Positions 16,686 to 26,402 of a stretch of 64,000 bases of DNA are shown one piece after another. Numbering within the stretch: position 1 is the stretch's first letter; each line of letters begins with the position of its first letter. Position numbers and translations under genes: made by a program. The notes beneath the pieces are model-generated. The model ran no database searches. It saw nothing but the letters and a program-made list of their open reading frames with translations, and was not told where the DNA came from. This DNA is from JAUYQR01 sp031415015 (GTDB lineage Bacteria; Pseudomonadota; Alphaproteobacteria; Rhodobacterales; Rhodobacteraceae): positions 1 through 64,000 of the forward strand of contig JANOQT010000041.1 in assembly GCA_031415015.1 (NCBI GenBank). The letters run 5' to 3'.

Positions 16686-17636
16686 ATGGCTGACCCGGAA
16701 GGCCGCGTCACCCTCTGGGGCATAGAGGTGTTCCTCGCCGCGGCGGAAGAGGGGGCGATCTCTGCCGCTGCACGCCGTCTGGGAGTTACGCCGTCGGCGG
16801 TCAGCCAGCAATTGTCCAGCCTTGAAGGCGCCTTGGGAACAAGCCTTCTGGACAGATCCGCCCGGCCCATGCGGATGACCACCTCCGGGACAATGTTCCG
16901 CCGCCATGCGCAGATCATTCTCAATGCCGCCACAGAGGCGAAGGCCGAACTGACCATGGCGGGCCTTGCCGGGCTTACCACCCTGCGCCTTGGCATGATC
17001 GAGGATTTCGAAGCCGACGTGACGCCGCGCCTGCTGTCATTGCTGGCCAAAGACCTGCGCAATTGCCGCTTTCTGCTGGAAACCGGGGCCAGCCACCGTT
17101 TGCTTGACCAGTTGGAAACCCGCGCGCTCGATATTGTCGTTGCCGCGGATTTTGGTGCGGAACTGGCCGTCGATTCCGATTGGCGCGAGACGCATCCCCT
17201 GATGGCCGAACCCTTCGTGGCCGTCACCCCGCATGGCGGCCGGACCGAGGAACTGCCGCTGATCCAGTACACGGCGCGGCATCTGATGGGCCGCCAGATC
17301 GCGGCGCACCTGTCCCGTCTTGGGTTTCGGCCCGCGCATCGGTTCGAGCTTGACAGCTACTCCGCGATCCTCGCCATGGTTGCCGCCGGCGAAGGCTGGA
17401 CGATCCTGACCCCGCTTGCCCTGCATCAGTCGCGCACGTTCCGCTCCAAGGTCGAAGTGCAGCCCCTGCCCTTCGCACCGTTGGAGCGGACCCTGTCCCT
17501 GTCGGCCCGCCGTGGCGTGCTTCAGGACATGCCGCAGCAGATTGCAGCCCATCTGCGCAAACTGATCGACCACGAGATCGTCCGCCCGGCTCAGGCGCAG
17601 TGGCCCTGGATGGCCCCGTCGCTAAAGGTGCTGTGA
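16686..17636 (+). CDS. LysR-family transcriptional regulator
   Basis: A 316-residue LysR protein. The helix-turn-helix lies near the N-terminus (GAISAAARRLGVTPSAVSQQLSSLEGALGTSLLDR) and a periplasmic-binding-like effector domain follows from about residue 95. Its position 6 bases after phaR suggests co-transcription. The regulated target is not evident, since no divergent gene is adjacent; the DegT aminotransferase gene is convergent. Confidence 0.9.
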   Translation: MADPEGRVTLWGIEVFLAAAEEGAISAAARRLGVTPSAVSQQLSSLEGALGTSLLDRSARPMRMTTSGTMFRRHAQIILNAATEAKAELTMAGLAGLTTLRLGMIEDFEADVTPRLLSLLAKDLRNCRFLLETGASHRLLDQLETRALDIVVAADFGAELAVDSDWRETHPLMAEPFVAVTPHGGRTEELPLIQYTARHLMGRQIAAHLSRLGFRPAHRFELDSYSAILAMVAAGEGWTILTPLALHQSRTFRSKVEVQPLPFAPLERTLSLSARRGVLQDMPQQIAAHLRKLIDHEIVRPAQAQWPWMAPSLKVL

Positions 17637-17650
17637 CCGGCGGACCCGTG

Positions 17651-18838
17651 TTAGCCGCGCGCCTCGGCTGCGGCATCGACCAGCGCATCGGCGATGAAAT
17701 CCAGGTCCGCCGCCGTCAGCCGCACCGGCAACCGCACGTCACAGGCCCGCATCAGCATCGCCCGGGTCTGCGGCAGATCCGGCGCGTCTCCCAGGAACTG
17801 CCAATTCCAGAACGCCCTCGCATTGCCCTCGCTCAGGCCAAAGACCTGCACGGATACCCCCCGCGCCTTGGCCCCCGCCTGAAAGCCCAGCGCTTCGGCA
17901 TCCGACCAGCCGCCCACCAGATTGAACTGAATCGAATCCGGCGCGCGTTCCTCCCGCCCCAGCGGCTCCGGCACCTGCAGATGCGCCGATCCGTTCAGCC
18001 GCGCCGCCACATGATCATGATTGGCCCGGCCCTTCGCCACCCGCTCTGCCACCAGCGGCAGTTGCGGCCGGATCACCGCTGCCGACAGATTCTGCATCCG
18101 CAGATTGTAAAGCGGCAGCTTGTTCTGCCAATGCGCACAGGAATTCGACAGGCCCGGATGCTTCTTCCAGTTCGTCTCATAGGCTCCCGACATGATGATG
18201 GCGCGCGCCGCAATTTCGGGATCGTCGGTGATCAGGATGCCACCCTCGCCGGCATTCACCATCTTGTAGGACTGGAAACTGAAACACCCGACGCGGCCGA
18301 TGGTGCCGATGTTCCGCCCCCCCCAGACGGTGCCCAGCGAATGCGCCGCATCCTCGATCACCGGCACGCCCGCCGCATCACACAGCGCCATGATCGCATC
18401 CATATCCGAGGTATGCCCCCGCATATGGCTGATCATCACCGCCTGCGCCTCTGGCAGCTTGGCTGCGAAATCCGCCATGTTGACCCGGTAGGTCTCGCCC
18501 ACCTCCACCAGCACAGGGACGCACTCGGCATGCACCACCGACGACGGCACCGCAGCAAAGGTGAACGCCGGGATCAGCACCTTTGCGCCCTTTGGCAGGT
18601 CCAGCGCCTTTAGTGCCAGAAACAGCGCCGCCGAACACGATGACACCGCCAGCGCATAGCGTGCCCCCATCAGCGCCGCGAACTCTGTCTCCAGCATGGA
18701 AACCGGCGCATCGCTGGCGGCCGTATAGCGGAACAGATCGCCGCTGCTCAGCAACCGGTCGATCTCGGCCCTGGCAGCTTCCGGGATCGGATCCGCATCA
18801 TAAACATTGGGGGCTATTGCCTGTCCGTCGGGAGCCAT
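17651..18838 (-). CDS. DegT/DnrJ/EryC1/StrS-family aminotransferase
   Basis: A 395-residue PLP enzyme of the sugar-aminotransferase type. The PLP-binding region is visible: SSCSAALFLALKAL, the aspartate segment VIEDAAHSLGTVWGG and the Schiff-base lysine in SFQSYKMVNAGEGG. Members transfer amino groups to nucleotide-linked keto sugars, but no sugar-nucleotide genes are near, so the substrate is unknown. A perfect 10-bp palindrome TTCTTAAGAA lies 22 bases upstream in an AT-rich patch. It could be co-transcribed with the sox genes upstream on the same strand, or independent. Confidence 0.88.
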   Translation of the reverse strand: MAPDGQAIAPNVYDADPIPEAARAEIDRLLSSGDLFRYTAASDAPVSMLETEFAALMGARYALAVSSCSAALFLALKALDLPKGAKVLIPAFTFAAVPSSVVHAECVPVLVEVGETYRVNMADFAAKLPEAQAVMISHMRGHTSDMDAIMALCDAAGVPVIEDAAHSLGTVWGGRNIGTIGRVGCFSFQSYKMVNAGEGGILITDDPEIAARAIIMSGAYETNWKKHPGLSNSCAHWQNKLPLYNLRMQNLSAAVIRPQLPLVAERVAKGRANHDHVAARLNGSAHLQVPEPLGREERAPDSIQFNLVGGWSDAEALGFQAGAKARGVSVQVFGLSEGNARAFWNWQFLGDAPDLPQTRAMLMRACDVRLPVRLTAADLDFIADALVDAAAEARG

Positions 18839-18845
18839 GCTGCGC

Positions 18846-18872
18846 CTTTTCTAAAACTCTTCTTAAGAAAAG
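18846..18872. promoter_or_regulatory. AT-rich inverted repeat upstream of the DegT gene
   Basis: CTTTTCT at 18846-18852 and AGAAAAG at 18866-18872 form 7-bp arms, and the perfect palindrome TTCTTAAGAA lies inside at 18860-18869. It stands out in GC-rich surroundings and lies directly before the aminotransferase start, so it may be an operator or part of a promoter. Confidence 0.35.
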
Positions 18873-18931
18873 ATTTAAACAGCCGTCCGATGACACGCCA
18901 GTGACAAAATACTGCGGCGGAGCATTTTCGC

Positions 18932-19480
18932 CTATCCGCTCAGCGCGGCGCGCGCGGCGAGGGCCTGCAGAACGGCCTCCACCTCATGCCACGCCGTTCG
19001 CGCCATCGACCGGAAGACCATCAGATCAAAGGCATAATCCCCGGTGCGGATCAGGACAGCGTTCATGTGGGTCAGCGGCGCGCGCACTGCCCGACCAACC
19101 GGAAACGCGGCCAACCGCAGATCGACCGGCACCAGCCGCATCAAGGCCTCCGCCGCCGCCGTGCCGCTGACCGTCAGGGTGGCCCAGCCATCGGTCTGAT
19201 CCGTTACCGCTGCGCCGTCCATCGCCGGGGCTGCCACGCCCAGCAGAAACGCCTGATCCCGCCCGGTCCAGACGATCCGCGCCGCACCCTTTGCGGCCCA
19301 ACTGTTCGGCGCGGGAAACGTCAGCCCCAGTGGTTTCAGCGCCTTGGCAACAGCCTTCGCCCCGGCGGGAAGCACCGCGATCGACGTGATTGGCCCAACT
19401 GAACCCGCGGCCATCGTGACGCCCCCAAGGGTCAGTGGCCGTTGCCCTTCAAGGGCGGATTTTGCGATCAACTCAGGCAC
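18932..19480 (-). CDS. soxG: Sarcosine oxidase gamma subunit
   Basis: A 182-residue SoxG, the small subunit of heterotetrameric sarcosine oxidase, which oxidatively demethylates sarcosine to glycine. The sequence has the usual features LKPLGLTFPAPNSWAAKG, RIVWTGRDQAFLLG and a C-terminal FRSMARTAWHEVEAVL. Its start overlaps the soxA stop by 8 bases, so the two are coupled. It is the last gene of soxBDAG. Confidence 0.92.
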   Translation of the reverse strand: MPELIAKSALEGQRPLTLGGVTMAAGSVGPITSIAVLPAGAKAVAKALKPLGLTFPAPNSWAAKGAARIVWTGRDQAFLLGVAAPAMDGAAVTDQTDGWATLTVSGTAAAEALMRLVPVDLRLAAFPVGRAVRAPLTHMNAVLIRTGDYAFDLMVFRSMARTAWHEVEAVLQALAARAALSG

Positions 19481-22382
19481 GCAGCTTCACCCCCTCTGGG
19501 TCATGGAACACCGGGCTGCAGACTTCGCAGATCACGTCGATCCCGCGCAGGTGATCGACCAGCCGGATCCGCTCGCCCGCCCGCACCCGCCCGTCCTTCA
19601 GAAACGCCAGTCCCAGCCACGCCCCGATCACCGGCGAATAGCAGACCGATGTGACATAGCCCTGATCCATCTCGCGGTGCACCTCCGCACCCTGCACGAA
19701 CAGATGCGCCCCGGCACTGATCGCCTCCACCGCTTTCAGGCCCACCAGCTGCTCCCGCTCCGGTCCCCACAGCCCGGGCCGCGTTGCCGCCGCCTTGCCG
19801 ATGCAGTCTTTCTTCGGCGAGACCATCTTCTCCATGCCGATATCATGTGCCGTCACCCGGCCATGAATCTCGGCATGGGTGATGAAGCCCTTCTCGATCC
19901 GCAGGACGTTCAGCGCTTCCATCCCGTAGGGCCCGCCACCCATCGTCTCGGCCCGCGCCAGCAAGTCGCGGAACAGCGCCTCACCGTAGCGCGTTGGTAC
20001 CGCGATCTCGTAGCCTTCTTCGCCAGAGAACGAGATGCGGAACAGCCGCCCCTCCACGCCCCCCACCCGCACCGGGGCCACCCCCATGAACGGCAGATCA
20101 ACCGGCACCTCCAGGAACGAATTCACCAACGCCCGCGCCTTCGGCCCGGCAACGGCAAACTGCGCCCAAGCCTCGGTCACAGAGATGAACCGCACCTGCC
20201 AGTCCGCACAAAACGCCTGATGCACGAAATCCAGATGCCGCATCACCAGCCCCGCCGCTGCCGTGGTGGTGGTCATCAGATAGTGACTGTCCCTCAGCCG
20301 GGCACTGGTGCCGTCATCCAGCACCATCCCATCCTCGCGCAGCATCAACCCGTACCGCACCCGGCCCACCGGCAACGTACTGAACGTATTGGTATACACA
20401 AAATCGAGGAACCGCCCCGCATCCCTGCCCTGAATGTCGATCTTGCCCAGCGTGGACACATCCGCCACCCCAACCGCCCCGCGCACCATCAGCACCTCGC
20501 GGTCACACGCCTCGCGCCAGGTCCCCTCGCCCGGCTTCGGGAAATACGAAGGCCTGTACCACAACCCCGCCTCGATCATCGGCGCGCCACGGTCGCGGCT
20601 GGCCTGATCGCTGGTCAGAAATCGCTGCGGCGCAAAGCCCGCGCCCCGCCCGCCGGCCCCCATCGCCGCAATCGACACCGGCACGTAGGGCGGACGGAAC
20701 GTCGTCACCCCCGTCTCGGCAATCCCCCGCCCCGTCGCATCCGCCAGCACCGCCAGCGCCGCCACGTTGGAGTTTTTCCCCTGATCCGGTGCCATCCCCT
20801 GCGTCGTATACCGCTTCATATGCTCGACGCTGCGAAAGCCCTCCTGCGCTGCCTGCGCCACATCCTTCACCGTTACATCATTGGCAAAGTCCAGCCAGGC
20901 GCGCCCCTTGCCCGGCACCTGCCACAACGCCTTGACCACATAAGGCGCATCCTCTGCCTGCGGCAGATCAACCGACACCCGCCGACCCAATGCCTCCACC
21001 GCGCGCATCGCCGCCGCATGCCCCGTGGCCAGCGCCCCATGCGTCGACATCGCCCCGTTCGCAGCCCCCACCGCCACCAGCCCCGGCACCGCGCCCTCCA
21101 TCGGCACGAACGCCGCCAGATCCTCGTTCCATCGCGGCCGCCCGTTCATGTGGCAGGTCAGGTGCAGCGTCGGGTTCCAGCCGCCTGACACCGCCAGACA
21201 ATCCGTCTCGATCTTGAACTCTTCCGCGCCCTTGCGCACCGTGATCTCGCGCAGTCCCAGCCGCCCGCGCGACCCCACCACCTCGGCCCCCAGATGCACC
21301 GGGCAATCCTCGACGCTGGACGCATCGCTGCGCGGATCAATGATCGCCGCCACCGTCACGCCCGCCGCCATCAGATCGCGCGCCACCCCACGCGCCGCAT
21401 CCGTGTTGGCAAACAGCGTCACCCGTTTCCCCGGCACCACGCCGTAGCGGTTGAGATAGCTGCGCACGCCCGAGGCCATCATGATCCCCGGACGATCATT
21501 GTCGGCAAAGGCCACCGACCGTTCCAAAGCGCCCGAGGCCAGCACCGCATGCCCCGCCACGATTCGCCAGAAACACTCGCGCGGCAGGTTCGGACGCGCC
21601 GATTTGTGCAAGCCCACCCGCTCCAGCGCGCCGTAAGTGCCATGGTCATAGGCCCCGGTCACCGCCGTCCGTGTCATGATCCGCACATTCGGCATCGCCG
21701 TCAGTTCGGCCACCACCACAGCCACCCATTCACCCGCCGGAACGCCACCAATCATCCCGCCATCCGCCAGCAAACGACCGCCCAGATGATGGCTCTCCTC
21801 CGCCAGGATCACATCCGCCCCCGCGCGCCCGGCGGTCAAAGCCGCCATCAACCCCGCAGGCCCCGCGCCAATCACCAGCACGTCGCAGAACGCAAAGGCC
21901 TTCTCATAATCCCCCTTGTCATGCTTGCCCGACAGGCTGCCAAGCCCCGCCGCCCGCCGGATCAAAGGCTCGTAAATCCCTTCCCAGAACGCGCGCGGCC
22001 ACATGAAGGTCTTGTAGTAGAACCCTGCACTTAGAAACGGGGACAGATAGTCATTCACCGCCATCAGGTCATACTTCAACGACCCCAGCCGGTTCTGGCT
22101 CCGGCAGTCCAGCCCCTCGAACACTTCCTGCACGGTCGCGCGCACGTTCGGCGTCTGGTTCTTCGCGCCGATCACCTCGACCAGCGCATTCGGCTCCTCC
22201 GACCCCGCGGTCAGCACGCCGCGTGGCCGGTGATACTTGAACGACCGCCCCACCAGCCGCACGTCGTTCGCCAGCAAAGCGGAGGCCAGCGTGTCGCCCT
22301 TGTAGCCCGCGTAATCCTTGCCGTCGAACCGGAAGCGCACCGGTTTCGTCCGGTCAATGAGGCCCTTGCCGTCGATCCTCAT
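19473..22382 (-). CDS. soxA: Sarcosine oxidase alpha subunit
   Basis: A 969-residue SoxA. An N-terminal 2Fe-2S-like fold without cluster cysteines (residues 1-100, including FRFDGKDYAGYKGDTLASAL) is followed by a dinucleotide-binding region (LVIGAGPAGLMAALTAGRAG), and the C-terminal 380 residues are an aminomethyltransferase (GcvT-like) domain that passes the one-carbon unit to tetrahydrofolate. It overlaps soxD by 4 bases and soxG by 8. Length is close to the family norm of about 970-1000. Confidence 0.96.
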   Translation of the reverse strand: MRIDGKGLIDRTKPVRFRFDGKDYAGYKGDTLASALLANDVRLVGRSFKYHRPRGVLTAGSEEPNALVEVIGAKNQTPNVRATVQEVFEGLDCRSQNRLGSLKYDLMAVNDYLSPFLSAGFYYKTFMWPRAFWEGIYEPLIRRAAGLGSLSGKHDKGDYEKAFAFCDVLVIGAGPAGLMAALTAGRAGADVILAEESHHLGGRLLADGGMIGGVPAGEWVAVVVAELTAMPNVRIMTRTAVTGAYDHGTYGALERVGLHKSARPNLPRECFWRIVAGHAVLASGALERSVAFADNDRPGIMMASGVRSYLNRYGVVPGKRVTLFANTDAARGVARDLMAAGVTVAAIIDPRSDASSVEDCPVHLGAEVVGSRGRLGLREITVRKGAEEFKIETDCLAVSGGWNPTLHLTCHMNGRPRWNEDLAAFVPMEGAVPGLVAVGAANGAMSTHGALATGHAAAMRAVEALGRRVSVDLPQAEDAPYVVKALWQVPGKGRAWLDFANDVTVKDVAQAAQEGFRSVEHMKRYTTQGMAPDQGKNSNVAALAVLADATGRGIAETGVTTFRPPYVPVSIAAMGAGGRGAGFAPQRFLTSDQASRDRGAPMIEAGLWYRPSYFPKPGEGTWREACDREVLMVRGAVGVADVSTLGKIDIQGRDAGRFLDFVYTNTFSTLPVGRVRYGLMLREDGMVLDDGTSARLRDSHYLMTTTTAAAGLVMRHLDFVHQAFCADWQVRFISVTEAWAQFAVAGPKARALVNSFLEVPVDLPFMGVAPVRVGGVEGRLFRISFSGEEGYEIAVPTRYGEALFRDLLARAETMGGGPYGMEALNVLRIEKGFITHAEIHGRVTAHDIGMEKMVSPKKDCIGKAAATRPGLWGPEREQLVGLKAVEAISAGAHLFVQGAEVHREMDQGYVTSVCYSPVIGAWLGLAFLKDGRVRAGERIRLVDHLRGIDVICEVCSPVFHDPEGVKLRA

Positions 22383-22642
22383 GCCTTGCGCTCCGCTACC
22401 AGTTCCACGCCCGAAATCTCATGCGTCACCGTGTTCCGCGTGACCACCAGCCACTGCGCGCACCCCGCCTCGTGATACCAAAGATCCCGCACTACACCCG
22501 CCACATTATCCCGCAGATGCAGGTAATCGTCCCAAGCCGCATACTCCGCACCCTCCGCAGGCCGGTGCAGATAATTCTCCGCCCCATAGTAATAGAACTC
22601 CCGCCGGTCCCGGTCACCGCAAAGGGGGCAAGTCAGGCGCAT
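22379..22642 (-). CDS. soxD: Sarcosine oxidase delta subunit
   Basis: An 87-residue SoxD, the small zinc-binding subunit. The N-terminal CPLCGDRDRREFYYYGAE and C-terminal WYHEAGCAQWLVVTRNT segments carry the expected cysteines (C5, C8 and the downstream HEAGC). It overlaps soxA by 4 bases. The 94-bp gap to soxB holds an extragenic repeat. Confidence 0.95.
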   Translation of the reverse strand: MRLTCPLCGDRDRREFYYYGAENYLHRPAEGAEYAAWDDYLHLRDNVAGVVRDLWYHEAGCAQWLVVTRNTVTHEISGVELVAERKA

Positions 22643-22656
22643 CTACGAACCCCCGA

Positions 22657-22682
22657 TTTCATCTGTCCAAAAATATCCCCGC
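22657..22682. repeat. Extragenic repeat, copy 2
   Basis: TTTCATCTGTCCAAAAATAT followed by CCCCGC lies between soxB and soxD. It differs from copies at 298 and 59426 by a few bases. Its position inside an operon argues against a simple terminator. Confidence 0.55.
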
Positions 22683-22736
22683 CGGAGGCTTCCGCGGCTT
22701 CAGCAAGGCGCAAGTCCAAGATCATTCCGCGCCCTC

Positions 22737-23987
22737 TCAATGCAAGTTATGCTGGCTGCCGGTGCCTTCTTCATCCAGAAGATGCCCCGTTGCAAAGCGG
22801 TCCAGCCGGAACTTGCGCGCCACCTCGTGGCTTTCGCCGGTCGCCATCAGATGCGCCATGCACCAACCCGACGCTGGCACGGCCTTGAACCCCCCGTAGT
22901 TCCAGCCGCAATCCAGAAACAACCCCTCCACATGCGTCTTGTCGATGATGGGCGACCCATCCGGCGTCATGTCCATGATCCCGCCCCAGCTCCGCAACAC
23001 CTTGGCACGGCCGATCATCGGCATCAGGGTCATCCCCGCCTCCATCACATGCTCCACCATCGGCAGGTTCCCGCGCGAGGCGTAACTTGCGTAGAAATCC
23101 AGATCGCCGCCGAAGACGAGGCCTCCCTTGTCCGACTGCGAGATATAAAAGTGCCCCATGCCGAAGCTGACGACATGGTTGATCACCGGCTTCAGCCCCT
23201 CGGTCACAAACGCCTGCAGCACGTGGCTTTCAATCGGCAACCGCATCCCCGCCATCGCCGCGACCTGAGATGACCGCCCCGCCACAATGATCGCCACCTT
23301 ACCCGCCCGGATCGCCCCGCGCGTCGTCTGGACGCCCCTGACCACGCCGTTTTCGATGTCGATCCCGGTGACCTCGCAGTTCTGGATCAGGTCCACCCCG
23401 CGCCGGTCCGCCCCCCGCGCATAGCCCCAGGCCACCGCGTCATGGCGGGCCGACCCGCCGCGCGGATGCAGCAGGCCACCATAGATCGGGAACCGCGTCT
23501 GCTCGAAATCCAGATAGGGCAGATGCTCGCGCACCCCCTCGCGGTCCAGCAGCACCGCATCATCGCCCTGATTGATCATCGCATTGCCGCGCCGCACGAA
23601 GGCATCCCTTTGCCCGTCCGAGTGGAACAGGTTGATCAGCCCGCGCTGCGAATGCATCAAGTTGTAATTCAGGTCTGCCTCCAACCCCTCCCACAGCTTC
23701 AGCGAATGCGAATAAAACTCTGAATTCCCCGGCAGGAAGTAGTTGGCCCGCACGATCGTGGTGTTCCGCCCGATATTGCCCGACCCGATATGCGACTTTT
23801 CCAGCACCGCCACATTGGTCAGCCCGTGGTTCTTGGCCAGATAGTATGCCGTCGCCAACCCGTGCCCGCCGCCGCCGATGATGATCGCGTCATACGCAGG
23901 CTGGGGTGCCGGGTCGCGCCATGCCGGTTTCCAGCCCTTGTTGCCAAAAAGCCCCTCGGTGATCACCTTCAGACCGGAATACCGCAT
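22737..23987 (-). CDS. soxB: Sarcosine oxidase beta subunit
   Basis: A 416-residue SoxB, the flavin-bearing subunit that oxidises sarcosine. The FAD-binding GxGxxG motif is at residues 38-43 (IIIGGGGHGLATAYYL), followed by the conserved IGRNTTIVRANYF segment. The start at 23987 (MRYSGLKVITEG) follows AAGGCGGGG; the longer open frame to 24056 is basic and non-homologous. It is the first gene of soxBDAG and lies 113 bases after the asparaginase stop, so it may have its own promoter. Confidence 0.95.
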   Translation of the reverse strand: MRYSGLKVITEGLFGNKGWKPAWRDPAPQPAYDAIIIGGGGHGLATAYYLAKNHGLTNVAVLEKSHIGSGNIGRNTTIVRANYFLPGNSEFYSHSLKLWEGLEADLNYNLMHSQRGLINLFHSDGQRDAFVRRGNAMINQGDDAVLLDREGVREHLPYLDFEQTRFPIYGGLLHPRGGSARHDAVAWGYARGADRRGVDLIQNCEVTGIDIENGVVRGVQTTRGAIRAGKVAIIVAGRSSQVAAMAGMRLPIESHVLQAFVTEGLKPVINHVVSFGMGHFYISQSDKGGLVFGGDLDFYASYASRGNLPMVEHVMEAGMTLMPMIGRAKVLRSWGGIMDMTPDGSPIIDKTHVEGLFLDCGWNYGGFKAVPASGWCMAHLMATGESHEVARKFRLDRFATGHLLDEEGTGSQHNLH

Positions 23988-24100
23988 GTTGCCCCGCCTT
24001 TGCTGCATCCGCCGTCGCTGCGCTCTGAGTGAAGCGGCTTTGCGTGGGTTATGCAACAGCGTGCAGTATGATCCTTAGCTGTCGGCGACGCAAAATGTCG

Positions 24101-24964
24101 CTAGCGGCGCGGTGCTGCCGACAGGCGCAGCCACAGACGGGTCAGCGCCTGTTCCACCGACAGGGCTCCGCCATTCTCCACCCCCGCCGCCCAAAGTCCG
24201 GACCCTGCGGCATAGGCCCCCGGGGTCAGCCCGCCCCGGCTGGTCTGACTGACGGCCAGAATGCGGCACCCCCGCGCAACCGCTTCGGCCAGCGGCGGGG
24301 CCAGCACGGCAGGCAGTGTGCCCGCGCCAAAGACCCGCAACACCGCCCCATCCAGCGGGGCCAGCATTGCCGCCAGCACGGCAGCGCTCAGGCCCGGCGT
24401 CACCGTAACCACCGCCAATCGCCGGTCCGGGTGAAAACGCCGGGACGGCGGGGTGACCGGGGCCAAATCCTCGCCAGCCAGCCCAAAGGCATCCGGGCCC
24501 GCCGCGTCGGCCTTGGTCAGGCGTCCGGCGGGCAGCACCCGACCCGAAAAGGCCAGCCGCACCCCCGGTTCCTGCCGGGCCGCAGCATCCAGCGCCAGCG
24601 CAAGATTGGCTTCGGCCTTGGCTCCGGGATGGCCCAGCGGCTGCATCGCACCGCACAGGATCACCGTGCGCGACGATCCCGCCAGCGCCGCATCCAGTGC
24701 AGCACCGGTATAGGCCATTGTGTCGGTGCCATGCGTCACGATCACCGGCCCCGGTGCCGTCTCGATCCGGTCCAGCAGCGCGTTCCACAGCGCGGGGCCC
24801 GCCTCGGCACTGTCGATCAAGGGGTCGAACGCTTCGGCCACCAGCGCCAGACCCGGCGACAACCGGGCAATCGCCGCTTCGACCCGTCCCCGGGCGGGGG
24901 TCAACCCGCCCGGTCCATCCACCATGCAAATGGTGCCGCCGGTCTCGATCAGCCGCAGCACCAA
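24101..24964 (-). CDS. Asparaginase/glutaminase family protein
   Basis: A protein of about 287 residues hydrolysing asparagine or glutamine side-chain amides. The catalytic motifs are visible: LIETGGTICM with the nucleophilic threonine near residue 8, and VTHGTDTMAY with the T-D pair. It is shorter than the usual 320-340. The start is uncertain: TTG at 24964 (AAGGGA 10 bases upstream) or GTG at 24961; no ATG is suitable without running far into the glutamate dehydrogenase gene, whose stop lies 5 bases upstream. It is likely co-transcribed with that gene. Confidence 0.88.
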   Translation of the reverse strand: MVLRLIETGGTICMVDGPGGLTPARGRVEAAIARLSPGLALVAEAFDPLIDSAEAGPALWNALLDRIETAPGPVIVTHGTDTMAYTGAALDAALAGSSRTVILCGAMQPLGHPGAKAEANLALALDAAARQEPGVRLAFSGRVLPAGRLTKADAAGPDAFGLAGEDLAPVTPPSRRFHPDRRLAVVTVTPGLSAAVLAAMLAPLDGAVLRVFGAGTLPAVLAPPLAEAVARGCRILAVSQTSRGGLTPGAYAAGSGLWAAGVENGGALSVEQALTRLWLRLSAAPRR

Positions 24965-24968
24965 GAGG

Positions 24969-26402
24969 TCAGAGTCCCTTCGACCGGTAGGTCGCTGCCA
25001 CTCGCCCGATCGACACGATATAGGCCGCGACCCGCAAATCCTCGACATCATCGCGTTCGTGCCAGATCTTGCGCATCGCCTGATAGGCCGTACGCATCGT
25101 GTCATCCAGACCCGACCGCACCAGCGCCAGTTCGTCCGATCCGGTCAGGAACCGTTCCTTGAAGTCGGGCGACAGCGTCCATCCCAGCTTCTGATCCGCG
25201 CTCAGCCGCTCCAACTCCTCGACCATCAGCAGCGACCGCGCCTCTTCGGCCCGCCGCTGCATCCGGCCAAAGCGGATGTGGCTCAGGTTCTTGACCCACT
25301 CAAAGTAGCTGACCGTCACGCCGCCGGCATTGGCATACATGTCGGGGATGATCACCACACCCTTCTTGCGCAGGATCTCGTCCGCGCCAAAGGTCACCGG
25401 CCCGTTCGCCGCCTCGACGATCAGCGGCGCCTTGATCCGTTCGGCATTTCCCAGATGGATCACGCCCTCCAGCGCCGCCGGAATAAGGATGTCGCAGGCG
25501 TCTTCCAGCACCGCCGCGCCTTCGGTCACGAATTTCGCGTTGGGATAGCCCGCCATCAGGCCGTCGTGATTGTTCATCCACTGGCGGATGTCCTCGACGT
25601 TCAATCCCTCGGGGTCAAGCAAGGCACCATCCCGCTCGACAATCGCGATGATCTTGCAGCCGTCTTCTTCGCTCAGGAACTTAGCCGCGTGATATCCCAC
25701 GTTGCCCAGGCCCTGCACGATGATCTTCTTGCCGTCCAGCCCGCCCGACAGGTTCGCCTTCGCCACGTCCTCCGGATAGCGGAAGAATTCACGCATCGCG
25801 TATTGCACGCCGCGCCCCGTCGCCTCGACCCGGCCCTGAATGCCCCCCGCATGCGGCGGTTTGCCGGTGACGCAGGCCTTGGCGTTGATATCCGTCGTGT
25901 TCATCCGCGCATACTGATCGGCGATCCACGCCATCTCGCGCTCGCCCGTTCCCATGTCGGGGGCGGGGACGTTCTGTGCGGGATGGATCAGGTCGCGCTT
26001 GATCAACTCGTACGCAAAGCGGCGGGTGATCTGCTCCAGTTCATGCTCGTCCCAGGCCCGAGGGTCGATGCACAAGCCGCCCTTCGATCCGCCAAAGGGC
26101 GTTTCCACCAGCGCGCATTTATAGGTCATCAGCGCCGCCAGCGCCTCGACCTCGTTCTGGTTGACCGACAGGGCGTAGCGGATGCCGCCCTTGACCGGCT
26201 CCATATGCTCCGAATGCACCGACCGGTAACCGGTGAAGGTCTCGATCTTTCCCCGCAGCCGGACACCGAAGCGCACCGTATAGGTGGAATTGCAGACGCG
26301 GATCTTCTGTTCCAAGCCGGGGCTCATATCCATGAGCTTTACCGCGCGGTTAAACATCAGATCGACCGATTCGCGAAAACTCGGCTCACCGGAAACTTGC
26401 AT
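24969..26402 (-). CDS. NAD-type glutamate dehydrogenase (Glu/Leu/Phe/Val family)
   Basis: A 477-residue glutamate dehydrogenase interconverting glutamate and 2-oxoglutarate plus ammonia. Substrate-binding KGGIRYA, catalytic MTYKCALVETPFGGSKGG and the dinucleotide motif GLGNVGYHAAKFL are present. The start at 26402 (MQVSGEPSFRESVD) is supported by GGGAGGG upstream; the open frame to 26564 is not conserved. It is followed by the asparaginase gene and then the sox operon, all on the minus strand, which suggests a nitrogen/one-carbon catabolic block. Confidence 0.93.
   Translation of the reverse strand: MQVSGEPSFRESVDLMFNRAVKLMDMSPGLEQKIRVCNSTYTVRFGVRLRGKIETFTGYRSVHSEHMEPVKGGIRYALSVNQNEVEALAALMTYKCALVETPFGGSKGGLCIDPRAWDEHELEQITRRFAYELIKRDLIHPAQNVPAPDMGTGEREMAWIADQYARMNTTDINAKACVTGKPPHAGGIQGRVEATGRGVQYAMREFFRYPEDVAKANLSGGLDGKKIIVQGLGNVGYHAAKFLSEEDGCKIIAIVERDGALLDPEGLNVEDIRQWMNNHDGLMAGYPNAKFVTEGAAVLEDACDILIPAALEGVIHLGNAERIKAPLIVEAANGPVTFGADEILRKKGVVIIPDMYANAGGVTVSYFEWVKNLSHIRFGRMQRRAEEARSLLMVEELERLSADQKLGWTLSPDFKERFLTGSDELALVRSGLDDTMRTAYQAMRKIWHERDDVEDLRVAAYIVSIGRVAATYRSKGL

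Noticed and set aside
19344..21188. 614-codon plus-strand open frame
   Set aside because: Antisense to soxA/soxG and rich in Arg, His and Pro, as expected of a shadow.
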